From JBPYFK01 sp051984675 (GTDB lineage Bacteria; Actinomycetota; Actinomycetes; Mycobacteriales; Pseudonocardiaceae), in NCBI GenBank assembly GCA_051984675.1, contig JBPYFK010000020.1, positions 1-64,000 of the forward strand: a DNA stretch of 64,000 nucleotides. Reading direction: 5' to 3'. This document shows, in pieces, positions 33,979 to 42,862 of this stretch; positions within the stretch are counted from its first letter, which is position 1; the number at the start of each line of letters is the position of its first letter. The notes under the pieces are model-generated. The model did no database searches, was not told where the DNA came from, and saw only the letters and a program-made list of their open reading frames with translations. The position numbers were made by a program, and so were the translations under genes.

Positions 33979-34851
33979 TCAGCCGACCACCTTGCTCCCC
34001 GAACAAGCCCGGATGATGCGTTCCAACGACTGCGCCGGCGTGGTCTCCTGGCCGATGCGGATCGTCTTGTTCGTGCCGTGATAGTCGCTGCTGCCAGTGG
34101 GGATGAGGTCGAGTTCGTCCGCGAGCACCCGCAGCCGCTCGCGGGTCGCCGGGTCGTGGTCCGGGTGGTCGACTTCGACCCCGCCGAGCCCGACCTCGGT
34201 GAGTTCGGCGATGGTGTCCGCGGTGACCACCGGTCCTCGGGCTGTCGCGAACGGGTGCGCCAGCACGGTGATCCCACCCGCATTGTTGATCATCTCGATC
34301 GCCCGGCGCACGGGCGTGTGTTCCCGGCGCAGGTAGTACGGGCCGCCGGTGTGCAGGAAGCGCTCGAAAGCTTCCTGGACGCTGTGCACCACCCCGCCGT
34401 CGATCAGGGCACGGGCGAGGTGCGGTCGCCCGCCCGGAGAGTCCGGCGGTAGGGCCGCCATCAGCCCGTCCGGGTCGACCGGGAAACCATCGGCCGCCAT
34501 CGCCTCGGCCATCTCGCGCAGCCGGGTCCGGCGCTCGGTGCGCAGGCGGGTCTGCTCCGTCGTGATCGCCTCGGACTCCGGATCGAACAGGTACGCCAGC
34601 AGGTGCACGGTGATCTCGCCGCCACGACCGTCCGGCGTGCTGCAGGACAGCTCGGCACCGGGCACCAGCCGCAGCCGGGCCTGGCCGGCACGGTCCAGCA
34701 CCGCGCGGGTGGCCTCGGCCCAGCCCGCCGTCGTGTCGTGGTCGGTCAGCGCGACGACGTCCAGGCCGGCGCGGATCGCGGCATCCACCAGTTCGGTCGG
34801 CGTGTCAGTCCCGTCGGATTCCCGCGAGTGGGTGTGAAGGTCAATGCGCAC
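33979..34851 (-). CDS. PHP-domain phosphoesterase
   Basis: 290 residues from GTG 34851, giving the family start VRIDLHTHSRESDGT. Metal-binding motifs of the PHP fold are all there: DLHTHS, LTDHDTT, VPGAELSC, LAHPFA and GSSDYHGT. Relatives include the YciV/RnaAM-type 3',5'-nucleotide bisphosphatase/5'-3' exoribonuclease and AMP phosphatases. The longer frame to 35058 overlaps the upstream terminator and is rejected. The gene follows the bPH2 gene on the same strand but is separated from it by a strong hairpin terminator. Confidence 0.9.
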   Translation of the reverse strand: MRIDLHTHSRESDGTDTPTELVDAAIRAGLDVVALTDHDTTAGWAEATRAVLDRAGQARLRLVPGAELSCSTPDGRGGEITVHLLAYLFDPESEAITTEQTRLRTERRTRLREMAEAMAADGFPVDPDGLMAALPPDSPGGRPHLARALIDGGVVHSVQEAFERFLHTGGPYYLRREHTPVRRAIEMINNAGGITVLAHPFATARGPVVTADTIAELTEVGLGGVEVDHPDHDPATRERLRVLADELDLIPTGSSDYHGTNKTIRIGQETTPAQSLERIIRACSGSKVVG

Positions 34852-34891
34852 ACCGATCAGTGTGGCGGACCGGCCCATCGAACCGGAAAGT

Positions 34892-34922
34892 CGTACGGCC
34901 CGCGAAGCTCGCGGGCCGTACG
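34892..34922 (-). terminator. Strong hairpin terminator of the bPH2 gene
   Basis: CGTACGGCCCGCGA (34892-34905) and TCGCGGGCCGTACG (34909-34922) form a perfect 14-bp stem with an AGC loop, 24 nt past the stop at 34946. It separates the bPH2 and PHP genes. Confidence 0.88.
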
Positions 34923-34945
34923 GATGGTTTGCCGGGCGTCGGCGG

Positions 34946-35512
34946 TTACCCGACTTTCGCCCTGCGCCGACCCACCGCCGCGCGGCGGGCCTTGAGCATG
35001 GAGAAACGCTCCTGTTGCGCCTTCTTCTCGCCGAAGACCAGCGACGAGATGGCGTCATAGACGACTTCCGGGTTCGGCAGGTACTCGACCTGGTTGAGTG
35101 CCTGGATCTGCCCCGCGGACTCCACGATCAGCGTGCCGTAGCCCATCATCCGACCGAAGAGGTTGCGTTCGTAGGTAAGGTCGGTGACCTTACCGACCGG
35201 CATCATCGCCACCTTGGTGGTAATGATGCCCTCGGTGAGCATGAACCGCTTGTCGGTGACCACGATTCGTTCCACCCACCAGTCCAAGAGGTGGTAAGTG
35301 AACTTGAGCAGTACGAACAGCCCGGCGTACCAGAGGACGGTCAACACCAGCCAGGCCGAGGGCGGGACGAGGTAGGAGACCATCACGAGTCCCGCCAGCA
35401 AGCCGAGGGCTTCGAAGAGGTCCCAGGCAACGCATGCCCAGTGCCTGCGCACCCGGATCACCCGTCGTTCCGTCTCCAACAGATACTCATCCGGGTCCCT
35501 TGGTGCGAACAC
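34946..35512 (-). CDS. Bacterial PH-like (bPH2) domain membrane protein
   Basis: 188 residues with a charged N-terminus, two TM helices (ALGLLAGLVMVSYLV; WLVLTVLWYAGLFVLLKF) and then the bPH2 fold (ERIVVTDKRFMLTEGIITTKVAMMPVGKVTDLTYER ... GTLIVES). Such proteins are widespread membrane proteins with no firm biochemical role. A basic tail (RRAAVGRRRAKVG) ends the protein. GTG 35512 follows GGAGGG with 7 nt spacing. Just upstream on the same strand is a 53-residue membrane protein; the pair probably forms an operon closed by the hairpin at 34892-34922. Confidence 0.88.
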   Translation of the reverse strand: MFAPRDPDEYLLETERRVIRVRRHWACVAWDLFEALGLLAGLVMVSYLVPPSAWLVLTVLWYAGLFVLLKFTYHLLDWWVERIVVTDKRFMLTEGIITTKVAMMPVGKVTDLTYERNLFGRMMGYGTLIVESAGQIQALNQVEYLPNPEVVYDAISSLVFGEKKAQQERFSMLKARRAAVGRRRAKVG

Positions 35513-35528
35513 GACGCCGCCCTCCGGT

Positions 35529-35690
35529 CTACACGAAGACGTTCTGCATGAAGGTGATCACGGCCTCAGCAGCCTGCTGCAGGCTTCTGAGGATGCCGTT
35601 CACCACGGCGCCAGCATGGTTCGGGGAAGCGATCAGAAAGTAGAGTAGGAACGCGATCCCGGCCCACGTCAAGATTTTCTTCAGGTTCAT
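35529..35690 (-). CDS. 53-residue membrane protein upstream of bPH2 gene
   Basis: The reverse-strand ATG 35690 opens a 53-codon frame: MNLKKILTWAGIAFLLYFLI, then a Pro-Asn-His turn, AGAVVNGILRSLQQAAEAV and ITFMQNVFV. One N-terminal TM helix is followed by an amphipathic helix, a form I recall as common in actinobacteria near such genes. It ends 16 nt before the bPH2 start, has basic lysines after the start (K4-K5) that favour inside-in orientation, and carries a plausible Shine-Dalgarno (GGATGGGG) upstream. It is too short for usual ORF cut-offs. Confidence 0.72.
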   Translation of the reverse strand: MNLKKILTWAGIAFLLYFLIASPNHAGAVVNGILRSLQQAAEAVITFMQNVFV

Positions 35691-35835
35691 CTGTCACGCA
35701 CCCCATCCGAATAGCCTTGAGTCGCGCTGGCGCCTGCTGATCTGTTGTACCGCACTCGGCCGCCGCACGGCAGCTTTGTAGCGCACTTGGGGCAGTCCCC
35801 TCCGAACAGGTTCGGATCGGCTACCCTTCGTGGCG

Positions 35836-36267
35836 GTGATGATCGTATCTGAATCTCCGGTGATCCGCTGCATCGGTGGGATCATTCATGATCACGACGG
35901 CCGCTTGCTGCTCGTCAAGCGAGCGAATGACCCTGGTCGGGGGCTCTGGTCACTGCCCGGTGGCCGGGTGGAACCTGGAGAGAGCGACGATGTCGCCCTG
36001 CGGCGCGAAGTGCGGGAAGAGACGGGACTATCCGTAACCGTCGGGGCCTTCGTGGGCAGTGTCCGCAGACCTGCCCCGAAGGGGGTCTACGAAATCCACG
36101 ATTACTCCTGTTGGAGTACTGACACGCACCTTGTTCCTGGTGACGACGCTGCCGCCGCCGCGTGGATCGATTGTGCGATGTTCACCACACTGGAGCGGGA
36201 AGGGGCCCTTACCGAGGGTTTGGCGGACGTGTTGCGCGCATGGAACTGCACACCCCGCAACGGGTGA
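35836..36267 (+). CDS. NUDIX hydrolase
   Basis: 143 residues from GTG 35836 (8 nt after TACCCT, leaderless pattern; ATG 35839 is the next choice). A single NUDIX domain: RCIGGIIHDHDGRLLLVKRA, then the Nudix box GGRVEPGESDDVALRREVRE-ETGL. The residues around NDPGRGLWSLPGG are typical of MutT/ADP-ribose pyrophosphatase-like enzymes. The substrate cannot be set from sequence. Stand-alone gene between the small membrane gene and the stress-protein gene. Confidence 0.9.
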   Translation: MMIVSESPVIRCIGGIIHDHDGRLLLVKRANDPGRGLWSLPGGRVEPGESDDVALRREVREETGLSVTVGAFVGSVRRPAPKGVYEIHDYSCWSTDTHLVPGDDAAAAAWIDCAMFTTLEREGALTEGLADVLRAWNCTPRNG

Positions 36268-36389
36268 CCAGAGGCGGTCAGAATCGCCGTTTACCGCCCG
36301 GTCGGAGTAAGCGGGGAAGGGAAATCCACCGGCACCTCGGCGGAATCTGACCAGCAATCGCCCACCATCCAGACGGCCGTCGCCGGTGT

Positions 36390-36911
36390 CTACTGCTCCT
36401 GCGGCGGCGGTCGCATGGCCAGCTTCGCGAGCAGGTTCCTGCCCTGCTCGGCGTGCTCGGGCTGTGCGAGCACGTCGTAGCGCCCGGCGACGAGTTGGCT
36501 GGCGGACGAGAAGTCGCGTCGCCCGCGCGTCGACGCGTATCCGACGGCGGCGAAGACCAAACCGAACACGACACCGGTCGCCAGGCCCACCAGCACGGGT
36601 CCGATCCAGGCGGTCTGTGCGGAGAAGATGCTCATGATCAGACCGACGAACAGCCCGAACCACGCGCCGGAGGCGGCGCCGCCGCCGAGCACCCGGCCCC
36701 AGCTCAGCCGACCGGTCACCCGCTCGACCAGCATCAGGTCGACGCCGACGATGGTGACCTCCTGCACGGGAAAGTCGTTCTCCGTCAGGTAGTCCACGGC
36801 CCGCTGAGCCTCCTCGTAGGTGGCGTACGAGCCGATCGGCCAGCCGGACGGAGGCGTCGGCAGGCTCGGAGTCCCCGGCTGTCGAGCTGAGCCGGGGAAG
36901 GGATTGGTCAC
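36390..36911 (-). CDS. General stress protein 17M-like membrane protein
   Basis: 173 residues. A soluble N-terminal domain with IGSYATYEEAQRAVDYLTEN and QEVTIVGVDLMLVERVTGRL, the YflT/GSP17M-type domain, precedes two glycine-rich TM segments (GAWFGLFVGLIMSIF; LVGLATGVVFGLVFAAVGY) and a C-terminal helix with RYDVLAQPEHAEQGRNLLAKL. Similar proteins are found across actinobacteria, and the domain is a heat/ethanol stress product in Bacillus. GTG 36911 follows a clean GGAGG. Confidence 0.82.
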   Translation of the reverse strand: MTNPFPGSARQPGTPSLPTPPSGWPIGSYATYEEAQRAVDYLTENDFPVQEVTIVGVDLMLVERVTGRLSWGRVLGGGAASGAWFGLFVGLIMSIFSAQTAWIGPVLVGLATGVVFGLVFAAVGYASTRGRRDFSSASQLVAGRYDVLAQPEHAEQGRNLLAKLAMRPPPQEQ

Positions 36912-37050
36912 CGCTCACACCTCCGTGCACTCGGTGGGGACCTGAGTCTGTCGGGGGGACCTGAGCCTGACAGTCCTGACAGTCGCAAGCCGTCCCGCTG
37001 CCCGCAAGACGTCCCGATTCCAGGCTACTCGGTCGGGATGTCGCGCGAGA

Positions 37051-38082
37051 TCATCTCAGCACAGTCGGCCCGGCCATGGCGACCCCCGTGGCCGGTCGCA
37101 GGGTAAGCGGCGTGATCCGCACCCGACCGCCGGTGACAGTGCTCAGCTCACGCCGGGCCGCCCGGCGATCGGCGAGCCAGGCGTAGAGCAGCACGGCGAC
37201 GGTCATCGGTAGGACGTCCATCGGCGCGAACCCGCCGGGGTGCGCCAGATCCGGCACCCCCGACAGCCCACCGACGATGAGGCTCAGAGCGTTGTTCGCC
37301 GCATGCCATCCGATCGCGGCTTCCAGACCACCGGTACGGATGGTCAGCCAGCACATCGCCACCGCCATCACGAACAGATCCGCCATGACCAGCGGGTCAC
37401 GGTACTCGTGCCCGCCGACGAACAGCAGCGACGACAGCACGATCCCGGGCCAGGGGACGCGGAACCACGCGCTGAACGTCTGGAGCAGCAGCCCCCGGAA
37501 CGCGAATTCCTCCGCGGCGCTCTGCACCGGTACCAGCAGCACCGCGATGGCGAGGATGCTGAGGTAACGCCCCCACCCTGGAAAACCCGGGCCAGTCTGC
37601 CCGGCGCTGCCGAAGGCGGCGGACACCGCGAACGCGATGGCCAGCAGAAGCACGGCCAAACCCAGACTCTCCGCGAGCCACCGCCAACGCAGCCTGCCCA
37701 CGACACCGCTGACGCTGCTGAACGGGCGCCGCTGCGTCCACCGGACCGTCCCGAACACCGCCAACAGCAGCACCGGGATCACGGCGAACGACCCCACCAA
37801 CGTCCACATTGGGTCGTCGAGGGCGGTTTCCAGGGCGGCGATTGGGCGTGGTGCCAGCACCAGCCACGGCGCCAGGTGGCCGTTCGGGAACACCAGCATC
37901 ACGGTGAGGACGGCGCTGGAGACAACCGCACCGCCCAGGCCCAGGACGGCGGCGACGAGCAACGTGACCAGCGGGCGCCACCAGCGGTACGCGCTGTTGC
38001 GGGCCAGCAGGTGGTACGGGGCCCCGGACTCGATCAGCGCCCACCCCGGTTCCGGTCCGGCCGCGGTCGTCGATCCACCCAC
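37051..38082 (-). CDS. CPBP family intramembrane glutamic endopeptidase
   Basis: 343 residues, polytopic (about eight TM helices). The CPBP/ABI signature is clear: EEFAFRGLL (EExxxR), LLFVGGHEY (FxxxH) and IGWHAANNAL (HxxxN). The same superfamily as Rce1, which cleaves prenylated proteins; bacterial members serve bacteriocin self-immunity or protein maturation. GTG 38082 lies 6 nt after TACGCT (leaderless pattern), in the 25-bp gap after the patatin-like gene. The neighbour is a giant membrane protein, but a functional link is only positional. Confidence 0.9.
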   Translation of the reverse strand: MGGSTTAAGPEPGWALIESGAPYHLLARNSAYRWWRPLVTLLVAAVLGLGGAVVSSAVLTVMLVFPNGHLAPWLVLAPRPIAALETALDDPMWTLVGSFAVIPVLLLAVFGTVRWTQRRPFSSVSGVVGRLRWRWLAESLGLAVLLLAIAFAVSAAFGSAGQTGPGFPGWGRYLSILAIAVLLVPVQSAAEEFAFRGLLLQTFSAWFRVPWPGIVLSSLLFVGGHEYRDPLVMADLFVMAVAMCWLTIRTGGLEAAIGWHAANNALSLIVGGLSGVPDLAHPGGFAPMDVLPMTVAVLLYAWLADRRAARRELSTVTGGRVRITPLTLRPATGVAMAGPTVLR

Positions 38083-38107
38083 ATCCGCAGCGTAACCGGC
38101 CTGACGA

Positions 38108-41100
38108 TCAGGCGTCCGGCTCCGGCGCGCGTGGGCGCGGCGGGAGGACGTCGACGACGCCGAGCAGCAGCATCTGCGCGTAGGCGGCGACCACGGCGGC
38201 CACCGCCAGTGTGGTCACACCGACGGTTGACCCGCCCAGCGAAAGGACCACGGCGAACGACACCGCCGTCAGCACAGCGGCCACCGCACGCATCACCTGC
38301 CGGTAGGCGAACGCCAGCACCCAGGTCGACACCACGACCACCACCGCGACCGCCAACGGCATCAGCCGGAAACCGGTGCTGGCGATCCAACCCACCACCG
38401 CGAGCAGCACGGCGGCCACCACGAGAGCGGGCAACCAGCGCGCCAGCCCACCGGCGCTGGACAGCCGCCCGGCCAGATGCCAGCCGAGCAGGGCCGACGT
38501 CGCCAGCACCACGAGCGCGGCCAGGAAGTGCACGACGGACAGCGAGGGCGGGCCAAAATCCCAGAGCAGCCACCAGGGTTTGGCCGATGGGGTGATGATC
38601 GACAGGGGGTCGGCCGATACGGCGGACGACGACCACCTAGCGGGGAAACCGCCCCCGCCGGCCAGCAGCAGGCTGGTGCCGCCGAAGAACAGTGCCGCCG
38701 ACGTCCGCAGCGGCGCGGACAGCGCCAGCAGCGCGACCATCACCAACGGCTTGATCACGGTCAACGCGAGACGCCCGAGGCGGTTCAGGACACCGAGGCG
38801 TCCCGGCAGCACCGCCCGGTAGGCGATGAGACCGAGCCGGATCGCCGTACTGGCAAGGTGTTTCTCCCCGAGGTCGGGCAACCGCTGCCGGCCGACGTCG
38901 TACTGGTTCACGTCGGCCTGCAACCGCTTCGGCGAGGGCACCGACGGCTGTGGCGGCGGCGTCGGCTGCGCGCCGCTGGAGACGGCGCCGGTGACCGGGA
39001 TTTCCGACGCCGCGATCGTCCAGTGCATCCGCTCGGTGAGCACGTTGCGGGTGACCGGGAGTTCGTGTTCGGCTTCCGGGTCGGCGAACAGGCCCTCCAG
39101 CTCGGCACGCACGTCACCGGCGTGATCGGCCCACAGCCTGGCGAGAAAGTCCCGCCACTGCTTGGTTCGGTCCGCGCTCAGCGCGCCCAGCTCGGCGGGC
39201 GTGGGGCGGCTGACGATCGCCTGCAGCTGATCCCCGAGCTGCTCCGGCCCCGGCTGGTACCGGACCAGGCGCTCGGGGTCGACGAACAACCGGACCAGGC
39301 TGGACGCCGAGTCCAGCCGGCCCCACATCCAGTCGTTGGCGCGCCACTTGGCTGAGGCGAACGCGCCGAAGTGGTTCAGGTCGGTTCCCCGCACCTTGTT
39401 CCTGACCAGCAGCGGCCCGTCCGGTTCCCCGCGCAGCGCAGTGAACGGAAGCGGCGACTGGCTGTCACTGGCGACACGCTGGAAGGTGATGTGCGCGCCG
39501 GGACTGCGGCCGACATCCAGTGGCGCCGTGAGCACGACCAGTTCGTGCAGCACCGCTGGACGGTCGTCGTCGGCCGCGCCCTCCAGCAACGCGTATCCGA
39601 TCTGCTCGGGCTCGTCGAAGTGCGTGCGCTCGGGAACCGCCTGCGCGAGCCGGTGGACGATGCCGTGCAGCGCGTCGGTGGCCTCCGCGACCACGTCGAC
39701 GTGGCCGCCGTCGGCATCAGCGATGCCGTCGTCCGCCACCGCATCCGCACCGGAAGAGTCCATTATGGACAGTAACTCGGCGGCGAACTCGGCCAAGGCA
39801 CGCTGGAACTCCTCGCTGGCCATGCCGTCGGTCTCGGAGACCTTCGCGAGCACGGCCCCCAGCAGCGGTTGGATCGGCGAAGGCAGGAAGTGCTGCAACC
39901 GCCGCCGCCGGCGCAGCACCCGGTCCACCCAGCCGTCGAGCTCGCCGGCCTCCACGATCGGCTCCAACTCGGCACCGGCCGTCCAGTACCGGTCGGCGTG
40001 ACCTTCGAGCACGTCCGCGAGGACTTTCAGCCGGTACAGCGCGGCTTTGCACTGCCCGATCTCGCGCGTGCCAGCCGGCGACGACCAGCGCTCGGCGTCC
40101 CGGCACCAACCCAGGCACTCCTCGATCGCCGACTGCAACGCCCGCACGTCCGCGAACACCTGGTGCGGTGACGCGCTGGCGTGTTCGGCCCACCGGGCCG
40201 ACAGGTGCTCTGGCAGCAGCCGCCGAGCCGGCGCCGACCACGCGGCCAGCGGGTCGTGCACCACCGGCGGAAGCATCCGACCATCCTCGGTACCCGCCGG
40301 CGAACTCAACAGCTCGAACACCGCCTGGGCATCCAGCTCCGCCCGGATCACGGCGTGGTCGTCGCGTACGGCGGCCGACTCGCGGCCCAGCTCGGCGCGG
40401 CGCTGCCCGGGATCGGCCGAGCGCAGCCGGGCGAACAGGGAGCGCCGCCGGAGCGCGACGCGTTCCACCGTGCGGTTGTGCGCGTCCAGCACGTCCAGAT
40501 CGCCCAGCAGCGACTCCTGATCCAGCTTGGCCCGCAGCGACGTGAGCGCGACCGGCAGCGCCGACCGCCACCGCACCGGCCGCTTCTCCTGCGTGGCCAC
40601 CGGATCGGGGTTGAGATACAACAACCAGCGCTTGGTGGGTCGGTCGGACACCGACCCGGCGATCGCGTGAATCGCGTCGGTGACCGGAATGTTGTCCAGC
40701 AGCCCGCCGTCGATCACCCGCCAGGGCGGCGCACCCGCCGGGGCGGACTCGGAGAACAACCCGAACATGTTGGGCTGCCCGGCCGGCGCGCCGTCGGCCC
40801 GCGAGTAGGTCAGGGCCGGCTCGAACGCGAACGGGTACGACGAGGTCGTGCGGGCCGCGTGCGCGAGCTGGGCGGCGCTGCGCGGGAATTCCTCCCCGGC
40901 CCCGAAATCCGACAGCGGGTCACCGGCGCGCCCCTGGTGCCGGAACCGCAACCATGCCTTGCGGCGCTCCTCGATGATCGGACCGAGCCGGTCATCACCG
41001 TGCCGATCCTCGATCGCGTCCAGCAGGGTCGCGGTGAGCAGCAGGTGCACCCGGCCGCGACCGGACCTCGCGTCGAGCGGCCCCGCCCCGGTGAGGATCT

Positions 41101-41680
41101 TCTGCCGAACCTGCTCGCGGAAGTACTCGTCGCCTTCCAGCAGCGAAGGTGGCGCGGGCTGCCACAGCTTCGGTACCGGGCGCGCCATCGCCTCCAGGTC
41201 CGCCAGCCCCAACCACATGTCCCGGGTGCTGTCGAAACGCAACCCGTAGACCAGGGCGGCGGCCAGCAGTGATCCGTTGAGCCCACCGGCGGAAGCGCCG
41301 GCCAGCACGTCGACGGTGACCGAGTCATAGCCGGCCAACCGTGCCAACGCCCCCCACGGGTGTTCCGACCGCGGTTGCCCGGCGGAGGATTCGCTCTCCT
41401 CCGATGTGGACGGCTCCAGCTCGGGGGCGTCGGACATCGCACGCCGCAGATGCTCGATCTCGGAGGCCGCGCCGCCGATCCACACCGCCATGCTCGCGCC
41501 ACCGCGCATGGCCAGCGCCAGCCGCAGCTCCTGCCGGTTCTCGGCGGGTTTCCAGGAACTCCGCGGGCCCGCATCTGGTGTGGCAGGGCTCGCATCTGGT
41601 GTGGCAGGGCTCGCATCTAGTGCGGGAGGGTCAGATTCCGGGTTGGCAGGACGTTCTTCGGCGGACTTCGACTCGTCCAC
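38108..41680 (-). CDS. Giant patatin-like membrane phospholipase (TIGR03607/DUF3376 type)
   Basis: 1190 residues from GTG 41680 (AGGGGG site). An N-terminal disordered lead with 7-residue DASPATP repeats precedes the patatin domain: oxyanion glycines AMRGGAS (about 60), nucleophile GASAGG (near 130) and the catalytic Asp in VIDGGLLDN (near 330), so the Ser-Asp dyad is intact. A long middle region (about 450-900) is alpha-helical and partly of the DUF3376 kind. The C-terminal 200 residues hold seven or more TM helices. Patatins hydrolyse membrane lipids; this one would act at the inner face of the membrane. A CPBP protease gene follows 25 bp downstream. Confidence 0.87.
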   Translation of the reverse strand: MDESKSAEERPANPESDPPALDASPATPDASPATPDAGPRSSWKPAENRQELRLALAMRGGASMAVWIGGAASEIEHLRRAMSDAPELEPSTSEESESSAGQPRSEHPWGALARLAGYDSVTVDVLAGASAGGLNGSLLAAALVYGLRFDSTRDMWLGLADLEAMARPVPKLWQPAPPSLLEGDEYFREQVRQKILTGAGPLDARSGRGRVHLLLTATLLDAIEDRHGDDRLGPIIEERRKAWLRFRHQGRAGDPLSDFGAGEEFPRSAAQLAHAARTTSSYPFAFEPALTYSRADGAPAGQPNMFGLFSESAPAGAPPWRVIDGGLLDNIPVTDAIHAIAGSVSDRPTKRWLLYLNPDPVATQEKRPVRWRSALPVALTSLRAKLDQESLLGDLDVLDAHNRTVERVALRRRSLFARLRSADPGQRRAELGRESAAVRDDHAVIRAELDAQAVFELLSSPAGTEDGRMLPPVVHDPLAAWSAPARRLLPEHLSARWAEHASASPHQVFADVRALQSAIEECLGWCRDAERWSSPAGTREIGQCKAALYRLKVLADVLEGHADRYWTAGAELEPIVEAGELDGWVDRVLRRRRRLQHFLPSPIQPLLGAVLAKVSETDGMASEEFQRALAEFAAELLSIMDSSGADAVADDGIADADGGHVDVVAEATDALHGIVHRLAQAVPERTHFDEPEQIGYALLEGAADDDRPAVLHELVVLTAPLDVGRSPGAHITFQRVASDSQSPLPFTALRGEPDGPLLVRNKVRGTDLNHFGAFASAKWRANDWMWGRLDSASSLVRLFVDPERLVRYQPGPEQLGDQLQAIVSRPTPAELGALSADRTKQWRDFLARLWADHAGDVRAELEGLFADPEAEHELPVTRNVLTERMHWTIAASEIPVTGAVSSGAQPTPPPQPSVPSPKRLQADVNQYDVGRQRLPDLGEKHLASTAIRLGLIAYRAVLPGRLGVLNRLGRLALTVIKPLVMVALLALSAPLRTSAALFFGGTSLLLAGGGGFPARWSSSAVSADPLSIITPSAKPWWLLWDFGPPSLSVVHFLAALVVLATSALLGWHLAGRLSSAGGLARWLPALVVAAVLLAVVGWIASTGFRLMPLAVAVVVVVSTWVLAFAYRQVMRAVAAVLTAVSFAVVLSLGGSTVGVTTLAVAAVVAAYAQMLLLGVVDVLPPRPRAPEPDA
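41571..41633. repeat. 21-bp in-frame tandem repeat in the patatin gene 5' end
   Basis: GCATCTGGTGTGGCAGGGCT plus C occurs at 41571-41591 and 41592-41612, with a degenerate third copy to about 41633. It encodes the D-A-S-P-A-T-P repeat in the disordered N-terminus. Confidence 0.85.
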
Positions 41681-41797
41681 GCCGATCCCCCTCGCTCGAC
41701 AACACGGATACGATCACGAACGTACCGTGTTGATCTCACCCGGGAAACGGGTCATTCGCGTTACGAAAGGCCGACGTTGGCGGGAATGACGGCGGTC

Positions 41798-42775
41798 TTA
41801 CGTCGCCGTGGGCGGGGTCCAGCGGTCCGCGCGAACCATCCCGGCGGCACGCCCCTTGGCCGCGATCACCAAGGCCATCTTCCGCGACGCCTCGTCGATC
41901 ATCTCGTCCCCGAGCATCGCCGCACCCCGCTTGCCGCCGGCTTCCGAGGTGTGCCACTCGTAGGCGTCCAGGATGTTCTCGGCGTGGTCGTAATCCTCCT
42001 GGCGCGGCGAGAAAATCTCGTTCACGGCGGCGATCTGCGCCGGATGCAGCACCCACTTGCCGTCAAAGCCCAGCGCAGCCGACCGCCGCGCCACCTGCCG
42101 CAACCCGTCCACATCCTTGATCTGCAGGTACGGGCCGTCGATGGCCTGCAGACCGTGGGCGCGTGCGGCCATCAGCAGCCGCATCAGGACGTAGTGGTAG
42201 GCGTCTCCGACGTCGTATCCCGGCGGCTGCTGGCCGACGACCAGCGTCCGCATGTTGATCGAGGCCATGAAATCGGCCGGGCCGAAGATCAGCGTCTCCA
42301 GCCGGGGTGATGACGCGGCGATGTCGTCCACCGCGACAAGTCCCCCGGCGTCCTCGATCTGCGCCTCGATCCCGATCCGGCCCGGCTCGTAGCCGACGGA
42401 CTTCTCGATCTGGGTGAGCGTGAGGTCCAACCAGCGCACCTCGTCCGGCCGGCGCACCTTCGGCAACATGACCGTGTCGAGGTTCGCGCCCGCCCCTTCG
42501 ACGACGTCCACCACATCCCGGTACGTCCACTCGGTGTCCAGGCCGTTGACCCGGACCGTGCGGGTCCGGTCGCCCCAACCGCCTTCGTTGAGCGCAGCCA
42601 CGACCGCCTTGCGCGCGTCCGCCTTCGCCAGCGGCGCGACCGCGTCCTCCAAGTCCAGGAAGAACTGGTCCGCGTCCAGCCCTCGCGCCTTCTCGATCAT
42701 CTTCTGGCTGGAGCCCGGAACGGCCAGGCAGGTACGGCGCGGTCGGTACCGGCCAACTGCGGGACGATCGGACAC
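41798..42775 (-). CDS. CoA ester lyase (CitE/malyl-CoA lyase-like)
   Basis: 325 residues of the HpcH/HpaI TIM-barrel superfamily. Visible: RRTCLAVPGSSQKMIEKA, LDLEDAVAPLAK (acidic metal ligand), RVNGLDTEWT, MLPKVRRPDEV, EAQIEDAGGL (second ligand Glu), FGPADFMASIN and LGFDGKWVLHPAQI. This is the malyl-CoA/beta-methylmalyl-CoA lyase-like class, which splits or joins glyoxylate with acyl-CoA. GTG 42775 follows GAGGAGG. The gene lies 87 bp downstream of a MarR-type regulator on the same strand, with a tandem repeat in the gap. Confidence 0.88.
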   Translation of the reverse strand: MSDRPAVGRYRPRRTCLAVPGSSQKMIEKARGLDADQFFLDLEDAVAPLAKADARKAVVAALNEGGWGDRTRTVRVNGLDTEWTYRDVVDVVEGAGANLDTVMLPKVRRPDEVRWLDLTLTQIEKSVGYEPGRIGIEAQIEDAGGLVAVDDIAASSPRLETLIFGPADFMASINMRTLVVGQQPPGYDVGDAYHYVLMRLLMAARAHGLQAIDGPYLQIKDVDGLRQVARRSAALGFDGKWVLHPAQIAAVNEIFSPRQEDYDHAENILDAYEWHTSEAGGKRGAAMLGDEMIDEASRKMALVIAAKGRAAGMVRADRWTPPTAT

Positions 42776-42817
42776 GAAGACCTCCTCACCATGCGGCGGA
42801 CGTGCCCTGTGTCTATC

Positions 42818-42847
42818 ACGACCGTGTTGACGACGATCGTGTTGACG
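42818..42847. repeat. 15-bp tandem repeat upstream of the CoA lyase gene
   Basis: ACGACCGTGTTGACG (42818-42832) and ACGATCGTGTTGACG (42833-42847) lie in tandem, with a weaker third copy after. They sit 43-72 bp upstream of the lyase start and carry TTGAC words; a binding site for the neighbouring MarR-type protein is possible. Confidence 0.75.
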
Positions 42848-42862
42848 GCGACCGCGTCAAGG

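Noticed and set aside
41798..42775. Citrate lyase beta subunit (CitE proper)
   Set aside because: No CitD/CitF genes near; the sequence looks like the stand-alone CoA ester lyase class.
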